Source of the DNA: Dioszegia crocea
Lineage: Eukaryota > Basidiomycota > Tremellomycetes > Tremellales > Bulleribasidiaceae
DNA: 64,000 bases
Reading direction: 5' to 3'
NCBI GenBank assembly: GCA_001600615.1
Contig: BCKK01000004.1
Location: 1,041,316 to 1,105,315 of the forward strand
Positions 11,810-24,168 of the stretch are shown here, piece by piece. Made by a program: the position numbers and the translations under genes. How positions within the stretch are numbered: position 1 is the first letter of the stretch; each line of letters starts with the position of its first letter. Below the pieces are notes generated by a model. The model searched no databases. It saw only the letters and a program-made list of their open reading frames with translations, and was not told the origin of the DNA.

Positions 11810-12183
11810 TTTTGTCTGGATTCTGTCCTGTGTCAATGTAGCTATGTCTGTGATTCTGGAGTTGACCTGGGATAGATTATACAGGTTTGATGTTCATAGC
11901 TGTATGGCTTTGAAATTTTTCAGTGAGAGACCATGCCGTAAACTCGCCCGTGACTTACGTACTACAGCCGTCACTCGATTCCAGCGCTGGACCAAAAGAT
12001 ACAGAGATCGGCCATCATTTGCATGTATTTCACACCCATATCACAAGCAATGACCACTACAAGTACACCTAGCAGATCCACGCCCTCCCCTCTCAACCTT
12101 TCCTTCGAACTCCGAATTCAAATCTCGCCCCGACCGAGCTGAACGAAAGAGCGAGCATCTTCCCATCTCACACTCTCGCCGAG
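11810..12183. promoter_or_regulatory. Divergent promoter region, ENP1 / Smr gene
   Basis: 374 bases separate the two outward-pointing start codons. No TATA box is evident. The sequence next to the Smr ATG is C/T-rich (cccatctcacactctcgccgag), typical of short fungal leaders. No specific factor site was recognised. Confidence 0.45.
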
Positions 12184-14720
12184 ATGGCGAAGAAGAAAGT
12201 GACGCCAGCAACTGGTCCAGCCAAGAAACCCATGATTGTCCCTTATACCAAACCTACTATCAGCGCACCTGCTGCCGATACACCATCTGAGCTAGAAACC
12301 ATCACTGCCTCTCTATCTGTCAGTCCCATCTACTCTCTTGAACCACACACACTGACCCTCAGGCGGAATTTGATACTCTCGACACATCCCTCATTCTCGC
12401 CCTCCTATCTGACTATCCTCCATCCACGATCCCCGCCGAACTACCTAACATTCGAGACCAACTTGCAATCCTCCAAGCATGCAGTGTTCCAGACGATAAT
12501 GATCCCAATACCACTGGGTTTCCCACGGACCCATCGGCATCGACGAGCATCAGCGACTTGACGGATTTACTTGATCGGGCTGAGCTTTCGGCTCAGTGGG
12601 AATCTGAAGATCTGCCTAGTCCAATCCGGTCCCCTCCGCCGGCCGATTGGAAAGAGGTTCATCATAAGAAGGGGAGCAAGTCGGGGTCGAGTAGTGCGTC
12701 GGGGTCCGTCTCGGCCTCAGCGCCCAGTCGGCCGAGTGGGAGTCGGACGGGTAGTTATGGACAGACATTATCGGTCAATGGAGGTCAGGGCAGTGCGGGG
12801 GGAAGTAAGGCGGGCAGTGAGAGCGGTGTAGGGGTAGGGGGCGGCAGTGTGAGTCGGAATGGAGACAGTCAGAAAGGGAAGGGAAAAGGGAAGGGCACTG
12901 GGAGTGAAAGTGGGAGTGGGAGTGGTAGCGCGCAGAGTAATGGTCAGAGTGCGGCTGGTTGGAGTGCAGGGGAGAGCAGCTCGCCGACTACAGTCAATGA
13001 AGAAGCAGGGTTGGAAGATGAGATGGGGCTGCTGCAGACTCTCTTCCCAAATTTGTACGTCAACGCATCTCAAATTCTAGACCCGCTGTTGACGCCCAGA
13101 AAAACGCCCGAATTGCGCACAGCTCTCGATGACGCCGTCAGTCTCCAAGCGGCAATCGACCAACTCTTATCCGTCGAACTGATAAAGAACGTCGAGCGTG
13201 ACGGAGTCTGGCCAGGCGAACAAAACTTGACAGACGAAGAGTTTGACGATGGCCCAGCTCCCGCATCATCCGTTCCTATGTCACCTTCCGCCTCTGCCCA
13301 ATCCAGATCCCGACCCGAGAAACGTCAACCTAAACGGCACTACGCTCTCATAGACACACTCCAACGCGTCCCTACCCCATCTTCTCACTCCTCATCCCGC
13401 GCCCAATCCCCCGCTAGGCTATCACGTACCTACGGCCTCTCCGGTCCCGCCCCTAATGCCTGGCATACCCTTGCATCACTCGCTTCTCAACTTGCCGAAC
13501 TCCTTTCCCCCCATCCTGAAAGTTACTTCGTCTCTTATCTTCACTCCCCCGAATATCGGTCTGCCCACGGTGCAGTCCACGCGGCTCTACGACAATTACC
13601 GCCAATACCTTTACCGGCCGATTCGGCCAGTGAAGCCATCTTACAAGATCTGTACGGGCTCAGTCTGACTGAAGAAGGGGACGAGCGGAAACAGAGGGAT
13701 TTAAAAGCTGCAATGAGGGTCGGAGGGGATGATGTGGGTGTCGTGATGGATCTCGTGGATCTCTTGGAGGAAATCAGTCATTGGCCTCAGGACGAAGATG
13801 TCTTTGATCGGTATGGCAGCGAAGACGAGTATGAGATACCGGCCGATACTTTCCAAACTCTCCCTACGCCCGCTCGGCCTGCTCGGACAGGTTTCACCTC
13901 ACGAACGTCCGATTTACCCGAACGCATCATGCGGAAACCTAAACGGGCCCCCGTCGAACCTTCCGGTCCGCGCTTCATACCCGGTGCTCAACCCGCTGCA
14001 TCATCCGCATCTTTCCCTACTGCCCGTGACGACTTTGGCGTACCTCCACCTTCCCCCCGACGGGCACCAGGACTTATGCCCTCTAACCGCCGACAAGTTC
14101 ATCTGCAAAATTGGCGGAAAGTCGAACATGAGCGATTAGCACCTCGAGAGCCAATAGCCGGTCCCACCTACTCCCACCCCACATCCTCAGCCCCCTCCCT
14201 ATCCGTCGAAGATTGCCTCAACAACGCAATTCTCGAAAGGCATAAGCGGGAAACAGCAATCCGAGCCGCTGGAATGCACTTTTCCGGCCACTTACCAGGT
14301 GGTAAAGCCGTCAATGCGTCCGTTGCGGGTCATTATGCCTCGCAGGCGCGAACAGCGGGTGATCAGGCCCGATCATGGGAATTACGAGCGGCGAGAATGG
14401 TCGTCGGTGCTCAATTGAAGCAAACGGGCCATACGGTGGATCTACACCATCTTATCCAGGCTGAAGCAGTCACAGTGGCCAAAGAGGTCGTTGGGGATTG
14501 GTATGAGAAGCAGCGGGCGGCGTGGGGAACAGGTCATGGCCGTGAGGGTAATTTCGTAGTGGGGAGACCGATGACGATTATTACGGGTGTAGGGAATCAT
14601 TCGGCTGGGAAAAGAGGTGTGTTGGGTCCGGCGGTGGCCGGTGCTCTGGAGAGGGAAGGATGGAAAGTTGAACGAGGGGAGAATGCGAGGGGCTATCTGG
14701 TCATCAAGGGGAAGCGATGA
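12184..14720 (+). CDS. DUF1771-Smr domain protein (Cue2-like RNA endonuclease candidate)
   Basis: Two exons, 12184-12318 and 12363-14720, give 830 aa; the intron donor is GTCAGT. Residues about 668-732 look like DUF1771 (HYASQARTAGDQARSWELRA). The last 98 residues are an Smr domain with DLH at 738-740 and TGVGNHSAGKRG at about 786-797, the motifs required for cleavage in this fold. Family knowledge: fungal CUE-Smr proteins such as Cue2 cut mRNA at collided ribosomes in no-go decay. A region near DEMGLLQTLFPNLYVNAS could be a weak ubiquitin-binding CUE segment. Residues about 95-205 are a Gly/Ser/Lys repeat-like tract absent from compact homologues. The Smr call is firm; orthology to Cue2 is inferred. 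Confidence 0.88.
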
Positions 14721-15145
14721 GGCTGAGACGGGGTTGCGCATATTTGGGATCTTAGGGATCTACTGTTCGGAGATTATGTTGCTGTTGGTATTTCTTGGAA
14801 GGTATTATTCTCTATGTATCTTGACGGATGTTGTGGACTCTCTGGGCAGTCCTCTGGCTGGTCTGGACCCCCATTCCGTTCTGTCCCCAGCGTCTCGCCG
14901 GTGCAGCCTCAGCATTCCTTAAAAATCGTGGTTTCCGTTGGAAGTCAGAGTACGCCTTGCGTCACTTGCGCTCAACGGTCAAAGCTCAATTCAACGCGAC
15001 AACATGTCACTTTAGCCTTCCTTTCTCATTATCAACGACTGACGACATACTAGACGAGATCCGAGGCTCATACGGCCTCTCAAGCTTCTGATACCATTAC
15101 CTCTGCTTCACTCGTGTTTGACGCAATCAAGACGTGGAGTGCAAG
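14721..15145. other. Intergenic region, Smr 3' end / VAC14 promoter
   Basis: The 425 bases lie between two same-strand genes. I see no second gene. No clear TATA box or repeat was found. The frames present overlap each other and lack family features. Confidence 0.4.
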
Positions 15146-18100
15146 ATGGGTATGTCTGCTTTCAATTTTGGGATGCCCCTTCAGTGGAAGACAAGCTGAC
15201 TCAACCAGACGCCTCAATATCCAGAGGTAAGCCTAAATGACAGCAAAGGCAGTCGAGAGTGGTGCTAACGTTGTCAGGGCTAAATGACAAGATGTAAGCT
15301 CCTCCAGTCTGCCCAATCTAGGATTAGCTGACAGACCCAGATACGATCGCCGAAAGGCTGCTGCCCTGGAGTTGGAGAAGTAAGTTTTCTCATCAACTCA
15401 GAGCTGTATGCAAGCTGACGTCCCCAGACTAGTCCTTTCATCCGATATAACGCGTATATCAGCGATAATCGACCAGCTATGCGGCATGTTCAGCTCGTCC
15501 AACTCGGCCTTGCACGCTCGGAATGGCGGTAAGTTCTGATCACGACACGTCTCTATGAAGGAGATTTGTGCTGATGGTCCAGGTCTGATTGGTCTGGCAG
15601 CTACAGCTATTGCGCTCGGACAGGACGTGGCTCCCTTCTTGGGCACGATTATTACGCCTGTTCTTGCTTGTTTTCAAGATCCGGAGAGTCGGGTACGATA
15701 TCATGCTTGTGAGAGCTTGTACAATATGTGAGCTATCAGGTGACTGGCCTTGGCGAAGTGTTCAAAGCTCATGATGTTAGAGCAAAAGTCAGCAAGGGCG
15801 AAATACTCGTACACTTCAACGAAATCTTTGACGCTTTGAGCAAGGTGAGCTACCGGGCTCGATATGGCGATCGACCCGAAGCTGACACATCCAGCTATCT
15901 GCCGACTCTGAAATGTCGGTGAAAAACGGCGCCGAACTCCTCGATAGACTCATGAAAGACATTGTCGCCGAAGCTGCCCCAACCTACATCAGCATCTACC
16001 CAGGCAACATCAACCCTAATCTCCCACCGCCCCGACAGGCCGACTCTGACCCTACGGTCAACACCGGCTCTAACTCCCTCTCCAATCGCCTCTCTGCTCT
16101 AGGTCTCGATAAGGACCAGCGAGAATCTTACGTCTCCCCTTCTACCAGTCTGGACATCAAGAAGGTGAGACCTGAGCCATCACCTGTCCGTTCAGAGGGG
16201 ATGCAGGAGAAGCAGGATGAGGCCCAAGCGCAAGCCCAGGCCCAGGCTCAGGCTCAGGACGATAAACGCGCCTTCAACCTCGCCCGTTTCATCCCCCTCC
16301 TGTCCGAACGGGTCTATGTCATCTCGCCTTATACCCGGATGCACCTCGTCAGCTGGATCATGGTTTTGGACTCTATACCAGATTTGGAATTGGTTGCTTG
16401 GCTTCCTGATTTTCTCGACGGCTTATTGTGAGTTGTGTGGTAGCGTCATTTGATGAGATCGACCCGAAGCTGACTACAAAGGAAATACCTTGCAGATGGG
16501 AATGTCGACGTCCGACTAGCAACCGAAAATGTCCTCTCGGAATTCTTGCGTGAGATCAAGTGCATAGCGGAAGTCCAAGAGAAGCAGGGTGAGATTGATC
16601 GACAACGCCGAGAAAATAGAGCGTCGCTTAGAAAACGATCATCGAGGCAGACTATGCAGTCTGTGGTGGATACGGAGGCGGTTGGAGAGGATGAGCCCGA
16701 GCAAGAGGATACATTCGACGATGCCGATGCAACGACGACGGATCAGGATTGGGAAGGAGAAGGAAGTGGGCTTTGGCAGCCTGGTCAAGGTGTCTTCATT
16801 GATCATGCGGCTATTATGGATATTATAATCCAGCATCTGTCTTATCCAGGTATGTTGCCAGCTTTGGACGGTAGCTGAACTCAGACGAGCTCGTACAGTC
16901 CACGGCGATGGAGTGGATTCTTACATTCTTGGATTTAGCCCAGAATACCGTGGTAGCATTCACACCCCGGATCGTACCTGCCATTCTCCCAAACTTGGCT
17001 TCTCAACAGTGAGTCTTGATCCTCAACAGCGCTGACGTCTAGCCGCCATATAAAACTCGCAGCGCACGAAACTAACTCTTCGCTCTATCGCGTCATCCAT
17101 TCTTTACCCCTCCAAGTCCAACCTTCTCCCCCTCCTCCTCCGACTTCCGTGCCTCCACCTACAGCCGGCCCCTCCACTTCTTCACCTCCCACAATCTCCC
17201 CAGCTCCAATCCGGAAAGACTTTGCTCTACCCGAATCCACATCAATGCAAGATCCCCTAGATAGCTCGTCGATCACAGCTTCGGCGTCTACAATTTCCAA
17301 CACCATCCGTTCATCCTCTTCCAACCTCCCTGCCTCGGCTTCAGCCCCGTCGACCTCTATCCTCCCATCTATAAAGACTAAGCTGCCCCTCGTTAGCGAA
17401 CCCGTCACGCCTATCAATACCGAATTCCCCAAACCCCGCGGAAGGCCTGAATCGCCCGGCCAGCAGCCCCTGCAGCCCATGTCGCCAGTGGCCGAGACTA
17501 TTATCGATGATGATCCATTTGACGTCAGGGAGACTGTCAATGTTTTGACTCTGCAGTTCTTGAGTGATCATGCGGAAACGAGGATCGCGGCTTTGGAGTG
17601 GTTGTTGATGCTGCACCTGAAGGCGCCGAATAAGGTATGCTCTGTCGTACACAACATGGTGTGCCTATAGCTTACCGTTTAGATATTATCAAGAGATAGT
17701 GGCACATTCCCTGCCTTGCTGAAGACACTTTCCGATCCGTCAGAAGATGTGAGCTGGCCAGCATGCGAAAAATGTCACAGCTGACAAATAGGTTGTCAAA
17801 CACGATCTTCAGCTTCTGGCTCAGATTTCCGCAAGTTCGGAAGAAGCATACTTTACATCCTTCATGTCTAACGTCCTCGAGCTATTCTCGACCGATAGGA
17901 GATTGTTGGAGACCAGGGGTAGTCTGATCATACGGCAGTTGTGCCTGCACCTGAATGCCGAAAGGATATTCAGGAGTATAGCGGAGATTCTGGAGAAAGA
18001 CGACGTAAGCTGCTCAAACAGTCATCCAGTTTTTTCAGCTGACGAGACAGGATCTGGAGTTTGCAAGTATGATGGTAGTCAAGCTTAACATGATCTTGAT

Positions 18101-19233
18101 CACGTCGCCTGAATTGGCGGACTTCCGAAGACGCCTGAAGAACTTAGAATCAAAAGTGAGCTGCTATCTGCCGCGCGGTGTGCTGCAAATCAGAGCTTAC
18201 TCGTCAGGATGGTCAAATGCTATTCTCTTCGCTCTATCGCTCATGGTGCCATAACGCAGTCGCTGTATTCGCCCTATGCCTCTTGGCTCAGGCATATGAG
18301 CACGCCTCGACGTTACTCCAGATCTTTGCAGAATTGGAGTTGACTGTCAGTCTGCTGGTTCAGATTGATAAATTGGTCATGCTCATTGAGAGTCCGGTGT
18401 TTACAAGTAAGTTTCTGTGATCCTCTCGATGCGTGGACCGGGACGCAAGCTTACGCGGCAGATCTGCGGCTTCAATTGCTTGAGCCGGATAAATACCCGT
18501 ACCTTCCCAAATGCCTCTATGGTCTGTTGATGATTTTGCCTCAGAGTAGCGCGTTTGTTTCTCTGCGTGCGAGGTTGTCTGTGGTGCATTCGGGCGGGTA
18601 TGTACCGATACAGCCGAAATCGTGAGTTGACTGTGCACTGACAGTGTGTACTCGAGCTCATACTACAGAAGTACACCGGGCAGTTCTTTCGTGTCAGGCA
18701 CAGGTAGCACACGAGGCAAGCTAGGAGGGAAGGATGAAATCAAATGGCAAGAGCTGCTCTCGCGTAAGTTTCATGACAATCGTAGGCGTCATCAGTAACT
18801 GACACGTCTAGACTTCAGATCAGTCCAAACGCGACACGAAAAGGCCCGTCGACAACTCCACTCAGCAGACGCAAATTCCATCTCATCAATGCATTACTCG
18901 ACCCCTTCTCAGATATACAACTCGGCACCCAATACCGCTGGCTTTCCTCCCAAAACAGCCACACTGAAGAAAAAGCCCGGCTCGCGCTCGTCAGTGGATG
19001 GGAACGCCACTGTGGGGCGACTGAGCGGTATGTCCCCTCTCAACCCCCGACGCGGACCTGCGTCGGGATCAGGAGGTGGGAGTGCGATTGGCGTTTCGAT
19101 TGGAGGGGCAGTCGCTAGTATGAACCCGAATGTGGGGTCTTTGGGTCAGCAGGGAACTAGACCGATGAGTCCGCCGGGCGGCGCGTCGAAGGGACGAAAG
19201 ATACTAGGCGGGATGAGACGGAGAGAGGGATAG
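15146..19233 (+). CDS. VAC14: VAC14, scaffold of the PI(3,5)P2 kinase complex
   Basis: HEAT-repeat scaffold that holds Fab1/PIKfyve and Fig4 on vacuole/endosome membranes. Eighteen exons: 15146-15149, 15209-15226, 15278-15293, 15341-15379, 15428-15528, 15583-15727, 15781-15844, 15895-16427, 16482-16849, 16885-17008, 17043-17634, 17683-17748, 17792-18004, 18051-18155, 18208-18406, 18462-18597, 18645-18763, 18812-19233; 1087 aa. Landmarks: [70 protein letters not shown] and [16 protein letters not shown]. The start codon sits in a 4-nt coding exon. An Ala-Gln repeat (16222-16257) and a Pro/Ser-rich linker interrupt the HEAT array, and the C-terminal tail is Gly/Ser-rich. All junctions close the frame. 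Confidence 0.95.
16222..16257 (+). repeat. Six-unit Ala-Gln codon repeat in VAC14
   Basis: Twelve codons alternate GCN and CA(A/G), encoding six Ala-Gln dipeptides in a linker between HEAT segments. The third positions vary, so the tract is not a pure hexanucleotide microsatellite. Confidence 0.85.
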
Positions 19234-19556
19234 ATTGTATGCATTTGTTCTGGGCGGTTCCTCGGTCCACGTCGCGTTGACTGCTCATACTGTACACTGG
19301 CCATGGCATGCTTGAACTCATGCGAGTAGCCCATGCTGCGACAAGGGAGGCGTTAAGCGTTACTCGTCGGCCGTCATGATGACGCCATCATTCGCCTGAT
19401 TTCCCTCTTTCCCTACGTCATTTGTCTCATGCCTTTTCGCAGCGTGTCGTTACAGGTCGTTACCCGATACCTGCCTGCCATCTATTCAAACGCTTACACG
19501 TCCTCTCTCCTCTATACATACACTTCCCCTTCCATTCTCATTCATACATACATACC
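19234..19556. promoter_or_regulatory. Upstream region of the HAM1-like gene
   Basis: The 323-base region ends in a long C/T-rich and cataca-repeated leader (19480-19556) directly before the ATG. Such pyrimidine leaders are common upstream of strongly expressed fungal genes. No other site was identified. Confidence 0.45.
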
Positions 19557-22274
19557 ATGTCTGAACGTACCCCTCTCCTATCCGGCTCCGTCAATGGTCC
19601 CAGAATCCCCAGCCAACGTGATGTCGAGAACGCCCTTCCCAGCAAGGAATCGCGTATCCGAGTAGCCGAGGCTGCCGGTGCCCTCCAGGCTGGCAAGCTC
19701 CCGTATGTCTTCATTGCCACTCTTCACGTGCCTAACTGACCTTCAGTTCCCAAGAGCAGATCTCCAAGGTCATCTCGATCGCATCCGAATCGGACATCCT
19801 CAAAGTTAGCGGTGGACCCAACTCACGGACAGCCCGATTGGGCCCCGATGGCCAGCGAGTCTTGGAGAACGTCAGGGATGTTCTACGAGCCTTCAACAAG
19901 TGGGGAGAGGAGAAGAACGGGGATGATCTCTTACAGAACTTCTTCGTAAGTGGCTCGATCCATGGGTGGTGGAAGCTCGTCTGACCAATAGTACAACGCT
20001 GCTACCGCCGACCTGGACATTGACGTGAACGGTCCCTCCACACCTTCCTCCAAGGAGCTCTCCCGAGACGGACAACGCGCCATCTCTTCCCTCCGCACCA
20101 TCGCCCAGCTCCTCGTCACCAACCCCGAGTTCCGAAACCTCGTTTCCGACTTTATCCTCCTCGCCCGCGACATCTTTGCCGATGCCGCCTCTTCCGCTGC
20201 CGACGGCGCCAAGGAGGCCGCTGAGAAGACGAGGCCTTCCGAGCAGGAGCGCAAGCAGGGTATTGACTTTGACGGTCTCGCCAAGAAGGGCAAGAACGCC
20301 GCTGGTAAGGCCAAGAATACCAGCGGTAAGCAGGTCACCGACACGCTCTGGTCCGAGGTCGAGGATGTCAAGTCCTACCTTGACGACAAGCTTCCCGACG
20401 CGGATGAGGCCAAGGAGAAGATCATCAACCGATTGCAGCAGGTATGTTCGAGGTATCTGCATGGCTGACGTTCAGGCCGTCAAGCAGACCCAGAAGAACC
20501 CCGAGTACCGCCGGGCTATCACTGCCATCATTGACTTGGTCAAGAAGTACGCCAACAAGGCAGAGGAGGCCGTCGAGGAGGTCAAGGAGCAGTCTGACAT
20601 CACGGATGAGGACGAGAAGGTCCAGCAGGCCGGCCGAGACTTGAAGTCATTTGTCGAGAAGCTTTCTGGCAAGAGCTTGGACGATCTGTCTAACGCAGTC
20701 CGAACTGTGAGTACTTCAAATGGGCTTGTCTGACATTAGGCCGCCGCAGATGTCAAGGACAACGAGAAGCTCAGCAAGTACTTCGGCGAGCTCGGCAACT
20801 ACGTCGAGCGCATCCTTTACGACCCCGGCTACGTTGTGTCCCAGCGCGCATACAACAAGGCGACCTCGCTCGTCGACGATGGACAGTCTCTGCTCAAGGA
20901 GAATGACCAGTGGAAGAAGGACGCCGCCGAGCTCCAGAAGCAGCTCGAGCAACTCGGCAAGGGCATCGCCAATGACCAGGCCACCAACCAGCTCGTTGAC
21001 GCCCTCGAAGACCTCGGAGCTTCCGTTGAACACGCCGGCAAGGTCGGCATCAACGCCCTCCGCGCCGAGAGCCAGGGCCTGTACCGCGATATCCTGGATG
21101 TCATGGTTCCCCGTCTTATCGGCTTGATCAAGGAGATCCCCGTCCCAAGAATCGAGTACAAGTCTGAGGGTGAGTCGTGATACTAGCTGAGCTGACTTTA
21201 GAAATCGACCTTGTTATCGACGACATCAAACTCGAGTCTGCCTCCTTCATCCCCGACTCTATCCGCTTGGTCGCCCACAACGACCTGCGCTTCACTCAGG
21301 GCTACGCTACCTGTAAGTCTTGGTTTCAGTTCTCAGCTGATGACAGACGCCTCCGAGTACGATGCCAGCCTCCGAATCCGTGTCGAAGGCTTCCACTTCG
21401 AGGCCAAGGACATCGCCTTCTGGGTCAACCGAAAGGTCGGTTTCTGGCCTTTCGAGGACTCTGGTGTCCTTGCCCTTGAATTTGGACCTCACGGTATCTC
21501 CTTCGACGTCACTCTTGAGAACGCCGACGAGGACGACCGCGAGACCTTCTTCACCGTCAAGAAGGTCGATGTCAACCTCCAGGACTTTGACTTCTCCGTC
21601 ACCAAGCACAAGCAGTGGTTCGCTACTTGGTTCGCCAAGCCCGTCATCAGGGCCTTTGTCAAGGTCAGTAACGCTCATTGACATATCTTGCAAAACCTGA
21701 CTTTCTCAGCGCAACCTCGCTTCCGCCCTCGAGGCTCAGATCGGCGAGTACCTCCGCCAGGCCGACTTCAAGATGTACGGTCTCCAGCAGCGTGCCATCG
21801 CCGCTACCAACGCCGCACCCCCAAGCCCCGCCAACTTTGTCCGTGCCATCTTCTCGGACTCTGTCTTCCCCCAGAAATCCATCCTGTCCACCGTCAAGGC
21901 CAGGCAGGGCGGTGTTGTCAAGTACGGCCGTCGTGGCGAGTACTTGCTACACATTGGTGTCGATGAGGCTGTAAGTGTTTCTGCGATGGTAGACTTGGTT
22001 CGGCGCTGATGATCAGCTCTTCCCTCACCAGCCTCCAGCGGACATTAGCAACAAGCAGCGCATGAAGATCAAGGCCAAGGCTCAGATCGCGGCCAAGGAG
22101 GCTCGTCGGGCTGTCGGCTCTGCTGACGACTTTGCTGGTGCCGCTAAGGCCAAGGGCGAGCAGGCTAAGCACGAGGTCAGGAAGGAGCGTGAGGATCTCA
22201 GGTTCGCAGCGCAGGAGAAGGCCAGGCGTGAGGGCAAGAAGGAGGGCTGGAGGTCGGACGCGTTTGACGTGTAA
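19557..22274 (+). CDS. HAM1-like protein (formerly DUF5923/DUF4449)
   Basis: Nine exons: 19557-19702, 19747-19945, 19992-20441, 20476-20706, 20740-21169, 21202-21312, 21347-21663, 21710-21970, 22017-22274; 800 aa. The start MSERTPLLSGSVNG has an acidic-dileucine-like ERTPLL segment. The N-terminal half is helical and Lys/Ala/Glu-rich (ELSRDGQRAISSLRTIAQL, NPEFRNLVSDFILLARDIF), as in the HAM1 N-domain. The C-terminal half has a beta-rich core with FHFEAKDIAFWVNRKVGF and LEFGPHGISFDVTLENAD, recalling BPI/LBP-type lipid-binding folds that I associate with the HAM1 C-domain. It ends in a Lys/Arg/Glu/Ala helix. Codons are strongly C-ending compared with neighbours, and the leader is pyrimidine-rich, both suggesting high expression. 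Molecular function is not established. Confidence 0.85.
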
Positions 22275-22547
22275 GGTTAGAAGGTTAGTGTGAAAAGGAG
22301 CGGCTGTAGCAAATGTGAGATCTGGGCTTTGGCTTGTTATGTATTGGCTATGTATACACGGTTGTCCTTTGGTGTCTATTCGCGTAGTTTGGTTAGGTAT
22401 GAAAGGAGTACTGGATCAGACGAGGTGTAGAGCCAAAAGTGTCCAGTGAGGTTGAGGCGATTTCTACGTCATCCGCCACTCGAATTCCAACATTTCTTTA
22501 GCAACCATCCATATCACTTGTCAGACGACCACTGAGCTAACCAAACA

Positions 22548-23933
22548 ATGTCCCCTACTGCCGTATCTGCTACGAAGGAACACAGCCCTCCCTCTAGATC
22601 CATGGCCGGTCCATCCAAACCCCCTGTACTCGACTTATCAAGTAATCACTTCACATCGACTAAATCACACTTTCTCGAATTATCAGAGACGACTGAACAC
22701 TATGGTGATGGATCACGTACGCCCCGACCTGGGAACCTGACGCCGAGTCCACCTCAGAGTCGGCGGGGATCGAGCAGTGCGGCGCGCAGTCCATTACAGG
22801 GGGAAGTGATATTGCCTTCGGGCAATGATGAGGCTTTGACAAGTGCGAGCGGGAAGCGGAATTTAGATGGGAAGGGGAGGTTGTGGAAAGAGGAAGAAGG
22901 GGAAGTGGCTAGGTTGATGAGAACTGTAGATTTTGCAGCTAGGGTGAGTAGTGTTCTGCGAAGAAGAAGGCAAGAAAGGCCGGAGCTGATGAGAGTAGAA
23001 ACATACCTGTCAACGAAGGAAAGATCTTGATCAGACACCATAGTGAGTTTGGCGATTGATTGCTCTCCATCGACAATTGCACTATCGTATCATGGGAACT
23101 TTAGGCTGATAGGATCAGTATCAATCATCCGATCGTGAGCTTTATTGAACAAACCGCAGTCTCCCGATGAACCTAAGCTGACCTAAATCAGGCCGTTGCC
23201 AATTTCCTATCTTCAACAGGAATCACAGATGTCCGTGTACTCCAAGCTGCAATCCTACACGACACAGTAGAAGATACACCCACTACAATCGGTATGTCAT
23301 ACGTATTCAACCGGCTGATCAAAACAGAGGAAATTGCAAAGCATTTCGGACCAGACGTCGCTCGGATAGTACAAGAATGTACTGATAATCCAAACCTGAC
23401 GGGCCAGGGCGCCAAGGATGCGCAAGTCCGAACGGCTCCTCATAAGTCTAGAGAGGCCCAACAGGTCAAACTTGCCGAGTAAGCTTTTGCCTTCTTATAC
23501 TGGTGCTGAACGATGAGCTGAAGATTCGTAGCAAGTTGCATAATCTTGAATCGATCAGAAGGGCACCGCCTGTCGGTTGGGGTCAGAGAAGGGTGCAAGC
23601 GTATTTCATCTGGGCGAAACAAGTGACGGATAGTGAGTGGCTACTCGCCTGGATCAAAGTCGCCAATGCTGACTTATTAGTCTGCGCACCATCTCACGCG
23701 CCCCTTGCACAGCGTCTACAGAGGCTGTACGAAACTGCATATACCGAGATTGATGGGAAATACTTCCCTTGTCACCCAGATGTCGCTGGACCACTCCTAG
23801 AGGTAAGCAGACCTCCTTCACCTGAGAAAATTACCTAGCTCATGGAATGTAGGAAGAGAAACTTCGGATAGATGGACGGCTGCGCCATTTGAAAAAGGGC
23901 GAGAAACCTTGTCCTCACCCAATCTTCTTCTGA
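22548..23933 (+). CDS. MESH1-type HD-domain (p)ppGpp/NADPH phosphohydrolase
   Basis: Eight exons: 22548-22943, 22999-23042, 23119-23134, 23192-23291, 23328-23478, 23532-23632, 23681-23802, 23853-23933; 336 aa. From about residue 126 the protein matches the metazoan SpoT homologue MESH1 (HDDC3): DFAARKHTCQRRKD, YINHPIAVANFL, LHDTVEDTPTTIEEI, FGPDVARIVQECTDN and VKLADKLHNLESIRR. Expected metal ligands are present: His150, His175-Asp176 and Asp236. Known family members hydrolyse ppGpp at the 3' position and, in animals, NADPH to NADH. The core is about 180 residues; here it carries an extra N-terminal region of about 125 residues rich in Ser/Pro/Arg that looks disordered. No synthetase domain is present. 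Function is inferred from the intact active site. Confidence 0.92.
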
Positions 23934-24168
23934 TCTCCGGCCGGCCGTGCACCATCTCAACCTGTGTATACTATCCCTTCCGCCCCTGTTTATATAGTAA
24001 CCTTTGTAGCGACCCGACCCAATAATAGCTACGCAACATGAATCAATCGACATGAGATACGTTACATGACTTTCCAGACATATGTACAGACTCGCTTGAG
24101 AATAACCCAAAACCCTATCCCAGCTGAAGATCTTCACTCCGTCCCTCCTTGAATAGCGCCTCAGACAT

